NCBI GenBank assembly: GCA_942493125.1
Contig: OW818667.1
Coordinates: 496,001-560,000, forward strand
Source of the DNA: Fusibacter_C sp942493125
GTDB taxonomy: Bacteria; Bacillota; Clostridia; Peptostreptococcales; Acidaminobacteraceae
Length of the DNA: 64,000 nucleotides
Direction of reading: 5' to 3'
The position numbers were made by a program, and so were the translations under genes. The stretch's first letter is position 1; every line of letters begins with the position of its first letter. A model generated the notes under the pieces. The model worked only from the letters and a program-made list of their open reading frames with translations. It was not told the DNA's origin and ran no database searches. This document shows positions 26,572 to 33,446 of the stretch, one piece after another.

Positions 26572-27433
26572 ATTTACTGCGAAGCGTCACGACGACAATT
26601 TCTGGTCTGTTGAATAGTCTCTGAGGTACGATGCTGTTACCTAGTCCCCTGCTAACATACATAGTGGTTGGGCCTTCTGTATAACTGCCACTTGTGTATT
26701 TAGGCAAAAATCCTTGATCGGGTGCGACAAGTCCGCCAACAAATGGCAACCTAATTTGTCCACCATGTGCATGGCCGCTAAACACCAAGTCTATATTGGC
26801 ACCTTGATAAACTTCAAATAACTCAGGTCTATGTGATAGCAAAATTCTAAAATTTACGTTTTCATCAACAGACCACTCTTTTAAAGTCTTTTCAAGCAAT
26901 GAAGCATCTGTTCCTTCAAAGTAGCTTGAAGTCAAAAAGTCAGGATCGCTTACGCCCATTACTTTTATCGTATCTTTACCTTTAATGATATCAATTTCAC
27001 TATTGTCTAGTACAATAACACCAGCTTCCATCAAACTATTTTCTATTGTTTCATAGTGCCCCGACCATGCTTCATGATTACCAGATACATAATAAACAGG
27101 TGCAATTTTAACGGCTCCTCTAATAAAAATCATTGCTTTATGCAGATTGTATTTTCTCTGATCGATTAAATCTCCCGTTATGATAATGCTATCGGGCTTT
27201 TGCTCCCGCACTTTTTCGAGAAGCTTTTCTTGATCTTTTCCAAACAGTTTATTGTGTAAATCTGATATCTGGACTATTTTAAACTGGTCAAATGAATCCG
27301 GTATTTTCTCACTCACAAATTTAGATTGTGTCACGACGATACTGTTGTTTTGCCATACGGAAAACAAAATAGCACAAAGAATGAAGAGCCCTGCAATGAC
27401 TAGATATCTGATTGTTTTATGATGGTTACTCAT
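26570..27433 (-). CDS. Membrane-anchored calcineurin-like metallophosphoesterase
   Basis: A 287-residue protein with one N-terminal transmembrane helix (about 9-27). The metallophosphoesterase motifs are complete and in order: SDLH, GDLID, GNHE, LSHRP and GHAHGGQ. It resembles YkuE/YaeI-type enzymes that act at the cytoplasmic membrane, some on UDP-2,3-diacylglucosamine-like or phospholipid substrates. The natural substrate here is unknown. It appears monocistronic. Confidence 0.9.
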   Translation of the reverse strand: MSNHHKTIRYLVIAGLFILCAILFSVWQNNSIVVTQSKFVSEKIPDSFDQFKIVQISDLHNKLFGKDQEKLLEKVREQKPDSIIITGDLIDQRKYNLHKAMIFIRGAVKIAPVYYVSGNHEAWSGHYETIENSLMEAGVIVLDNSEIDIIKGKDTIKVMGVSDPDFLTSSYFEGTDASLLEKTLKEWSVDENVNFRILLSHRPELFEVYQGANIDLVFSGHAHGGQIRLPFVGGLVAPDQGFLPKYTSGSYTEGPTTMYVSRGLGNSIVPQRLFNRPEIVVVTLRSK

Positions 27434-27523
27434 ATGAAAAACTCCTGTTTATCTTTATTATTTTAAGATTTTCACTATAATTTTTTCATTCTAGGGTATC
27501 ACTATGTTCTAAGGAGGTGTATT

Positions 27524-28300
27524 ATGAATACCCTATCAAAGGTTCAAAATTACAAAGACCATCGTTCTACACGGCTTATGCGATTTACCCTAGTTACATT
27601 TTTACTGGCTATTTTGTTATCAAATATCATGTCATTTGGTGCCGGAGAAGCAGCTGTTTTCGTGATTGATAGTAAAACTTATCAAAGCGGAGGCATTTCA
27701 AATACAATGGACGCAGCACCCTTTATTATGGATGGTCGAACACTTGTACCAGTACGCTACTTAGCATTATCTTTAGGTGTTACTGATGCAAATATTATGT
27801 GGGATGCAGAGTTACAAAAAGTCACACTCGTAAAAGGATTGACAACGGTTGTTCTAACAATCGGTGAGACAACTTATCAGATTAACGGACAAGACAAGCA
27901 AATGGATGTTGCACCAATAATCAAAGAATCCCGTACTTATTTACCTGCACTGTATGTTGCTAATGCACTTGATTACAATGTAGAATGGGTTCCTGAAACA
28001 AGAACTGTTTTAGTTACCGATAATGTCACAGCACCACCTGCACCTACACCAGTTGCAAAGACGCACACCGTTAAGATTGCAGATTATGCTTTTAGTCCAA
28101 AAACACTTACCATAAATAGTGGCGATACTGTCATTTGGGCAAATAGCGATAATGTGAATCATACCGTAACTGGTGGCGTACTTGACAGTCCGCTTTTTGG
28201 AGCTGGTGAATCTTATAAATTTACATTCACCACGAAAGGTACCTACGATTATATCTGCACGCCACACCCATATATGAAAGGCACTGTAATTGTAGAATAA
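27524..28300 (+). CDS. Secreted copper amine oxidase-like stalk domain plus cupredoxin
   Basis: A 258-residue exported protein. The signal sequence runs to about residue 43. Residues 45-150 form the copper amine oxidase N-terminal (stalk) domain, with two MDxAPxIxxxRTxxPxR-like repeats common in clostridial wall proteins. Residues 170-258 form a plastocyanin-like domain with a full type-1 copper ligand set: H213, C245, H248 and M251. It may carry electrons or hold copper at the cell surface. GGAGGTGTATT precedes the ATG. This domain fusion is uncommon. Confidence 0.87.
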   Translation: MNTLSKVQNYKDHRSTRLMRFTLVTFLLAILLSNIMSFGAGEAAVFVIDSKTYQSGGISNTMDAAPFIMDGRTLVPVRYLALSLGVTDANIMWDAELQKVTLVKGLTTVVLTIGETTYQINGQDKQMDVAPIIKESRTYLPALYVANALDYNVEWVPETRTVLVTDNVTAPPAPTPVAKTHTVKIADYAFSPKTLTINSGDTVIWANSDNVNHTVTGGVLDSPLFGAGESYKFTFTTKGTYDYICTPHPYMKGTVIVE

Positions 28301-28312
28301 CAAACTTCTTTG

Positions 28313-29158
28313 TTATAGTATAATATTATTTTGGATCTCTAGATAGCGCTTTGTACCTAAAGCGCTATCTTTATTTTTCTCACAAGACATTAAACCGGAC
28401 AACTTGCGATTGATGCGTTCTACGACGATTTTACCCGCATTTGTTTTCGATTCAAGTACACTGAGTGCATCCAAAAATCGTTCATCTGATTTTGCGCGGT
28501 TATAAAACGATAAAACATAAACATAATTGAAAAGATTATAGGTCAAAAATGGATATTCAACTTGCATAAACAGTGTGCCGATACCATAGTGGCAAGGTCC
28601 AATAGGTACGCGTAATATCCAGTGATTGAGCAAAAATTCTACCGCTTGATCGAGTTTTGATTCACGATTGATATAGTTGCTCATGCGAAATGCATCAAGT
28701 GCAGCAAGTGTCGGTCCAGGGTTAGAATACTCAGTCTCAGGACCTCGACCAAAGCTGAACTTGTTGCAGCGCCAGCCACCGTCTTGATATTGTGTATCCA
28801 ATAAATACTGAAACGTTTTTTGAAGTCTCTTATCTTCCGCATAGCCTAGATGACAAAGGACGTTTAAGGCATGAATCGTATGGCATGGATAAATCGCACC
28901 TCGCGGTGACAGCTTGAAACGACCATCATCGCGTAAACAATCAAAAATAAGCGCTGCGACATTTTGAAGCACTGGCTCTGTCGGCGACATGCCGAGTTCA
29001 GTGAGTAGTACAGCACTTTCCAAAGTCGAAAAAGGACCACCAATATTCAATTGATGGTCTGGCGTCGCCCACAAATCTGCGCCATTATCAAAGCGTTTAG
29101 ATAGAATCAACGCAATATCAGCAAGACAATCCTCAGATAATTTCATATTTCCATTCAT
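28313..29158 (-). CDS. Prenyltransferase/squalene-cyclase-like alpha-alpha toroid protein
   Basis: A 281-residue soluble protein. Repeats of the squalene oxidase/prenyltransferase type are visible, including YQDGGWRCNKF and ALDAFR segments and a CHTIHALNVL helix. The DxDD motif of true cyclases is not seen, so a toroid fold without cyclase activity is likely. Several clostridia carry such stand-alone proteins of unknown role. The start ATG follows AAGAAGG. Its 3' end overlaps a terminator used by the convergent cupredoxin gene. Confidence 0.7.
   Translation of the reverse strand: MNGNMKLSEDCLADIALILSKRFDNGADLWATPDHQLNIGGPFSTLESAVLLTELGMSPTEPVLQNVAALIFDCLRDDGRFKLSPRGAIYPCHTIHALNVLCHLGYAEDKRLQKTFQYLLDTQYQDGGWRCNKFSFGRGPETEYSNPGPTLAALDAFRMSNYINRESKLDQAVEFLLNHWILRVPIGPCHYGIGTLFMQVEYPFLTYNLFNYVYVLSFYNRAKSDERFLDALSVLESKTNAGKIVVERINRKLSGLMSCEKNKDSALGTKRYLEIQNNIIL
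28341..28377 (+). terminator. Terminator of the cupredoxin gene, inside the convergent coding region
   Basis: A perfect 12-bp stem (28341-28352 and 28359-28370) followed by TTATTTTT sits 40 bases after the cupredoxin stop codon and within the last codons of the minus-strand toroid gene. Confidence 0.8.
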
Positions 29159-29270
29159 TTAATGCCTTCTTTCAATAAAATAGCATTTGTTATATATAAA
29201 AGTCGCTTAATATATACCCATTTAATAGATATGGAATTGCATAATTACCTCAGATATCATCCAATAAAAA

Positions 29271-29298
29271 AGACACAGACATTTTAAAATGCTGTGTC
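29271..29298 (-). terminator. Terminator of the YkvA gene
   Basis: On the minus strand GACACAG (29292-29298) pairs with CTGTGTC (29272-29278), extended inward by a CATTTTAAAATG palindrome. It is followed by TTTTTTATTGG, just after the DUF1232 gene. Confidence 0.8.
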
Positions 29299-29305
29299 AA
29301 AATTC

Positions 29306-29671
29306 TTAAAAAATCGCTCTATAGATTAAAACCGCAATAAAAACCCAAATCAAGATAAATGGGAGTGCGTAAACCCACTTATTCTTGCTATTTGATTTCA
29401 TGACCTGCGCTGACTTCTGACGGCATCTGTCCATTACATCCTCTGGAATCAAGTGGACTGTAAGTGCAATTAAGGCAGGTAGTATGATCAAATCGTCCAG
29501 ATAGCCTAATATTGGTACAAAATCTGGAATAAGATCGATTGGCGATAATGCATAGACTACGACAATACCAGCCAGTAATTTTGCAACCAGTGGCGTATCT
29601 TTTTCTTTAAGTGCGATAAACATCGCTGGAATATCGGTTTTAAGTTTGCTGGCGCGTTCTTTCAGCGTCAT
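29306..29671 (-). CDS. YkvA family membrane protein (DUF1232)
   Basis: A 121-residue protein. The DUF1232 core, YALSPIDLIPDFVPILGYLDD, lies in the first hydrophobic region and a second helix is near the C-terminus. The function of the family is unknown. The ATG at 29671 follows GTGAGG and lies seven bases after the stop of the AraC/GyrI gene; the in-frame start at 29710 would overlap that gene and lacks a good site. The two genes are probably co-transcribed. Confidence 0.87.
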   Translation of the reverse strand: MTLKERASKLKTDIPAMFIALKEKDTPLVAKLLAGIVVVYALSPIDLIPDFVPILGYLDDLIILPALIALTVHLIPEDVMDRCRQKSAQVMKSNSKNKWVYALPFILIWVFIAVLIYRAIF

Positions 29672-29678
29672 GATGGCC

Positions 29679-30551
29679 TCACTTCTTTCTAATCGGGATC
29701 CAAATCTCACTTTTGTACATTGGATTGCTCATATCCTTGCTCTCATGCCACACTATTTCTGGCCCCTCTATTGATTCATAACCGTTTGACGGGAACCATT
29801 CGGAATAGATCCGTCCCCAAGTCTCTTGAAGGGTTTGAGGAAATGGTCCAACGGATTCGAAAATTGCCCATAAGCCAGCTCCAACCTTAAGCTTTTCGAA
29901 ACCCTCAACCTCGTCATTTGACGTCGCTACGCCAATGTAATGATCGAGTTCACCCTTTTCAACCAATCTATCCTCAGAAAAATTTGTCGATGCGCTGATG
30001 ATGCCAGTTGGTTCAATATTCGATAAACTTTTAAGTTCACCGATAATTTCTGGTGTCAATAACTGTGCCATTTTTGCAATTTCAGGGTTCACACCGTTAA
30101 ATACCATAGGAACCCTCTTCTTTAATCCTATGATATTAAATGCTTCTTTCTCAATAATTCTGCAGTTCATCTCTTGTCCTCCATTAATCGTTAGTTGGAA
30201 GCTCATCTTCGGAAACATTTTGATAGGTTGCGCTTCCTTTCTCATCTCTGAGGGCAGCACGCCATGCAAAGCATGGAAGGCACGTGTGAACGCATCATTT
30301 GAGCTGTAGCCATACTTGATCGCAATATCAATCACACGAACCTGCGCGTTTTTAAGTTCAATCGCCGCAAGCGTGAGCCGTCTCCTTCGAATGTACTCAG
30401 AAAGACTGATGCCCGCTAAAAATGAGAACATTTTTTTAAAATGGTATTCCGAGCATATCGTCAGCTTTTCAATTTCCGCATAATCGATTTCGGAATCCAA
30501 ATGCTTTTCAATATACGCAAGTGCTTTATTCATATTCGCTATTGAATCCAT
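29679..30551 (-). CDS. AraC-family regulator with GyrI-like effector domain
   Basis: A 290-residue protein. Residues 1-105 contain two helix-turn-helix units of the AraC type (CSEYHFKKMFSFLAG and IKYGYSSNDAFTRAF). Residues 130-290 form a GyrI-like small-molecule-binding domain starting near MNCRIIEKEAF. Such regulators respond to hydrophobic or cationic compounds. AGGAGG upstream supports the ATG at 30551 over 30569. The AraC domain comes first, as in Rob-like proteins. The target genes are not evident; YkvA follows directly. Confidence 0.9.
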   Translation of the reverse strand: MDSIANMNKALAYIEKHLDSEIDYAEIEKLTICSEYHFKKMFSFLAGISLSEYIRRRRLTLAAIELKNAQVRVIDIAIKYGYSSNDAFTRAFHALHGVLPSEMRKEAQPIKMFPKMSFQLTINGGQEMNCRIIEKEAFNIIGLKKRVPMVFNGVNPEIAKMAQLLTPEIIGELKSLSNIEPTGIISASTNFSEDRLVEKGELDHYIGVATSNDEVEGFEKLKVGAGLWAIFESVGPFPQTLQETWGRIYSEWFPSNGYESIEGPEIVWHESKDMSNPMYKSEIWIPIRKK

Positions 30552-30605
30552 AAGATGACCTCCTTTCATGATTTATTTTAACAAACCGACGATTGCTTCA
30601 CTCGA

Positions 30606-31310
30606 TTATTCGCGACCAGAAAAAGTCGCATTCAATCGTTCTGCGATTGCATCAAACCGTTCATCCGATAAACCTAATTTCTTATCAAATGGTGCATCTT
30701 CAATCCTCGCAACGATAATACGCGTTGGAGCAATTCTCTTTATAATGGCTTTCATGTTTTCTATGGATTGGTCGTCATCATTGTAACCCTTGATGATTGT
30801 CACTTCTAAAATGAATACGCCATCGTATTGTTTTGAGAATGTTGCCATATTGTCGATGTAAGCCTCTAAAGTATACCCCTCCATCGGTCGTTGCACTTTT
30901 TGAAACGCCTCTTCAGTGATGACTTTAATTTCGCCGATAACTTCTTCACAGGAGTTTGCGATATCAACATAAAGTTGCGTGCCTAGCAAATACCCATTTG
31001 TAAGCAATCTAACGGCAACATTCTTAGATTGAATCAAGGCGATGACTTCTTTCACTTCGTCATGAACCAAAGCTTCACCCATTGAATTGATAAATACCAA
31101 ATCAGGGGTGATCACATCGATTTTATGCGCTAAAACTGATAATGCGTCCTCTGATGCATCAAAATTAAGTGGTGTGTCACCTTTATGTGTCGAGCGTCCA
31201 ATTGGACAGAATATGCAATCAAAATTGCAGTGTTTTTCCGGCAATATATTAACTTCCAAGACCTTTTTATCGGCTTCATAATAGGCTTCTTTATAAGTGA
31301 ATCCAGGCAT
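30606..31310 (-). CDS. Radical SAM protein
   Basis: A 234-residue protein with the 4Fe-4S-binding CX3CX2C motif at C28, C32 and C35 (CNFDCIFC) and a compact radical SAM barrel. A SMGEALVHDEV segment resembles the GGE-type SAM-binding loop, followed by RLLTNG. It lacks an obvious C-terminal auxiliary cluster domain. The reaction is unknown; the short form resembles clostridial radical SAM proteins without assigned substrate. GGAGGATACGAG precedes the ATG. An AraC/GyrI gene lies 54 bp downstream on the same strand. Confidence 0.85.
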   Translation of the reverse strand: MPGFTYKEAYYEADKKVLEVNILPEKHCNFDCIFCPIGRSTHKGDTPLNFDASEDALSVLAHKIDVITPDLVFINSMGEALVHDEVKEVIALIQSKNVAVRLLTNGYLLGTQLYVDIANSCEEVIGEIKVITEEAFQKVQRPMEGYTLEAYIDNMATFSKQYDGVFILEVTIIKGYNDDDQSIENMKAIIKRIAPTRIIVARIEDAPFDKKLGLSDERFDAIAERLNATFSGRE

Positions 31311-31380
31311 CTCGTATCCTCCGTTCCTTTGTCTTACTTTGCAAGTATCTTGTCATTGTACTTACTATTTATATTTTAAG

Positions 31381-31400
31381 TAAACCTAAGTAAACCTAAG
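31381..31400. repeat. Two-copy 10-bp direct repeat
   Basis: TAAACCTAAG occurs twice in tandem, with partial copies on both sides, immediately next to the stop codon of the B3/4-domain gene. No function is evident. Confidence 0.5.
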
Positions 31401-32108
31401 TTAATCAATGTTGATCTGACTATTATGCTGATCGAGAATAACACGTTCACATGTGCCACCCAAATGGGTCTCGACGAGGCTTTTGAGTTCTTCTAAAGCA
31501 GCTTCGAACACATCAAAACGAGCGGTGTCCACCAATTCTATACACAGAAAGGCATTTTGCGTGTCCTCTGTAAGCATCGTACGCACAGATTCACGCCAGT
31601 TCCAGCATCTACAAATCGCACCAGCATCATCTTTATACACGATCTCACCTTCATAGGGCGGCGCACTTTCATCCGTACCCAGTGTGATGAACGGTTCATC
31701 CCCCATGGCCATTGTCAGTTTCACATCCCCACTAAAGGTATCAATGTCTTCTCCACCACACGGTAATGCGTATTTCAATGAAATTGAGTTGTAGATATCG
31801 ACGAGTGGATTGATGCAACCGATTGAGTTGCCATTGTTGACCCTTTTTAACAAGGCTTCAATGGAAGATCTTGCGCCTTTTTTAGTCTTGAACGCTTGAA
31901 ACGCTTCACGCCACACTTTCACAACTTGATTATTGCTAAATTCTGGTTCGACAAAATACTTTGTCGCTTCCTTTTCTGCATTTAGCAAAAGCGGTTTAAA
32001 TCTATTGTCATCGATGATATGATTATTGATCCCTTTACAGATGATTACGCCGATCTTTGCTTCAGGAAATACATTCCAAAACGCGTCTTCAATGATAAAT
32101 TTATTCAT
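31401..32108 (-). CDS. B3/B4-domain protein (PheT-like tRNA-binding/editing fold)
   Basis: A 235-residue soluble protein matching the free-standing B3/4 domain found in the phenylalanyl-tRNA synthetase beta chain. The segments NSIGCINPLVDIYNSISL, LPCGGEDID and CRCWNWRES are typical. Stand-alone members may edit mischarged tRNA or bind amino acids, but this is unproven. The start is at 32108 after AGGAGG. It is separated from the EamA-like gene upstream by about 60 bp. Confidence 0.85.
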   Translation of the reverse strand: MNKFIIEDAFWNVFPEAKIGVIICKGINNHIIDDNRFKPLLLNAEKEATKYFVEPEFSNNQVVKVWREAFQAFKTKKGARSSIEALLKRVNNGNSIGCINPLVDIYNSISLKYALPCGGEDIDTFSGDVKLTMAMGDEPFITLGTDESAPPYEGEIVYKDDAGAICRCWNWRESVRTMLTEDTQNAFLCIELVDTARFDVFEAALEELKSLVETHLGGTCERVILDQHNSQINID

Positions 32109-32171
32109 AGTTTGTTACCTCCTAGTTAAAATTACATATTTTCATATTGAGAAATTTCACATTATCCATAG

Positions 32172-32600
32172 CTACTTCTTAGTGATTAACATAAGTCCAA
32201 GGATACACATTACGACACCTGACATCGCTGTCAACGTCATCGTTTCTTTATAAAGCAATATACCGATGGGAATGAGTAACAACGCAACCATTGTATTGGA
32301 TATGAGTCCTGCAGCGCTAATATTCCAACCCATACGATACGTCAACAAATACCCCAGTTCCAAAACGACAACCGCGATCCCAAGTAAATAACTTGACCAA
32401 TTGGCTGCTTTGACAGCTTCAAACAAATTGGTCTTCGGTACAAATATGAAAAAAGCCACAATTGAAATAACAGATGCACACACGTATGTGACAATAAGCG
32501 CGACGATTGGATGTAATGCGGCAGGTGTCGACTTTTGACTAATATGATACCCTAAACTCGATAAGACGATCATGATAACCGGTAAAAATTTAATAAACAT
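32172..32600 (-). CDS. Half-size EamA transporter under guanidine-I riboswitch control
   Basis: A 142-residue membrane protein with about five helices: a single EamA repeat that would have to dimerise. The C-terminal ISNTMVALLLIPIGILLYKETMT stretch is the family hallmark. It lacks the Glu in helix 1 that small multidrug resistance guanidine exporters (Gdx) use, but has a Glu in helix 3 (VLELGYLL). The leader is a ykkC-type aptamer, so the likely substrate is guanidinium or a related compound. AAAGGAGAG precedes the ATG. Confidence 0.85.
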   Translation of the reverse strand: MFIKFLPVIMIVLSSLGYHISQKSTPAALHPIVALIVTYVCASVISIVAFFIFVPKTNLFEAVKAANWSSYLLGIAVVVLELGYLLTYRMGWNISAAGLISNTMVALLLIPIGILLYKETMTLTAMSGVVMCILGLMLITKK

Positions 32601-32674
32601 TATGAATCGCTCTCCTTTCTTCCTTTTGCTTTATCTTGAGGAAACTGTATATTTCCTCACCTAAAAATCTACAT

Positions 32675-32801
32675 AAAAAAAGCCTAAGGAAATATTATTA
32701 TAATATCTCCCAGGCTTTTATCCTTCCGTGTACACAGTAACTGTGCGTTCCCTCTCGGACCAGCCAGCATATGCTGCGGAACCCTAGAAAACTGTCTAAA
32801 T
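32675..32801 (-). promoter_or_regulatory. Guanidine-I riboswitch (ykkC class) with intrinsic terminator
   Basis: Read on the minus strand, the conserved ykkC blocks occur in order: CTAGGGTTCCGCA, a CAGCATATGCTG hairpin, CTGGTCCGAGAG, a CACAG/CTGTG hairpin, then ACACGGAAGGATAAAAGCC and TGGGAGA. These match the Bacillus subtilis ykkC element closely. The 3' aptamer strand (AAAAGCCTGGGAG) can instead pair with a downstream strand ending TTAGGC followed by seven T (to 32675), a terminator. Guanidine binding should prevent termination and turn on the EamA-like gene that begins about 75 bases later. Confidence 0.93.
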
Positions 32802-32824
32802 AATATCACACTGAAAAATTGATG

Positions 32825-33361
32825 TCAATCGATCGTAAGCATTTTCTTAGTCGTCTTTGCATTTCGAACTGTTATTTTTTCAAGTGTTTTGGCACGAACA
32901 ACCTTTGATAAGCTCGCAACTGAATAGTCTTCAATAGGCACAGACCAAAATATGATGCGTCCATAAAAGTCGACTTTTTCTGATGGCAGTTTTATGTCAC
33001 ATATCTCTCGATACACAGTTTGGACATCCGCAGGTGGCAATACAAAAATTGCATTGTGTTTCGCTGTCTCATCAACATCCCACCATACAGGTGCGTGGTT
33101 TAAAGCAGCGGTCAAATCTTTAACTGATATAATCATGACTTGAATATTTAAATGAAACGACTCAAATATAATTGCTTCAAATTGAGCTCTTATCTCAGCT
33201 ACATCAGTGTGATTGCTCGACACGAGAACATTGCCACTGTTAATGTACGTCACTACATTTTCAAAACCTTTATGCTCAAGGTGATTTTTTAACTCAGCCA
33301 TTGGCACTCTATTATGTCCGCCTACGTTTATGCCGCGTAAAAAGGCGAAATATTTTTCCAT
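32825..33361 (-). CDS. DUF1697 family protein
   Basis: A 178-residue soluble protein starting with the family hallmark FAFLRGINVGGHNRVPMAEL and containing VVTYINSGNVLVSS. It is a compact alpha/beta protein of unknown function. The C-terminal RNAKTTKKML resembles the usual end of the family. It stands between the riboswitch (transcribed away from it) and the HerA-like gene, and has AAAGGG upstream of its ATG. Confidence 0.88.
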   Translation of the reverse strand: MEKYFAFLRGINVGGHNRVPMAELKNHLEHKGFENVVTYINSGNVLVSSNHTDVAEIRAQFEAIIFESFHLNIQVMIISVKDLTAALNHAPVWWDVDETAKHNAIFVLPPADVQTVYREICDIKLPSEKVDFYGRIIFWSVPIEDYSVASLSKVVRAKTLEKITVRNAKTTKKMLTID

Positions 33362-33446
33362 TTGTTAAACCCTTTCTTTACTCTAAGTTAAATGAATAAC
33401 ACCATACCATATTTAAAGATAATATATGGAATGGTGTTCGTCACTG

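Noticed and set aside
32675..32801. T-box or tRNA-like element suggested by the paired hairpins
   Set aside because: The sequence blocks match the ykkC guanidine-I aptamer exactly; no T-box sequence or acceptor-binding bulge is present.
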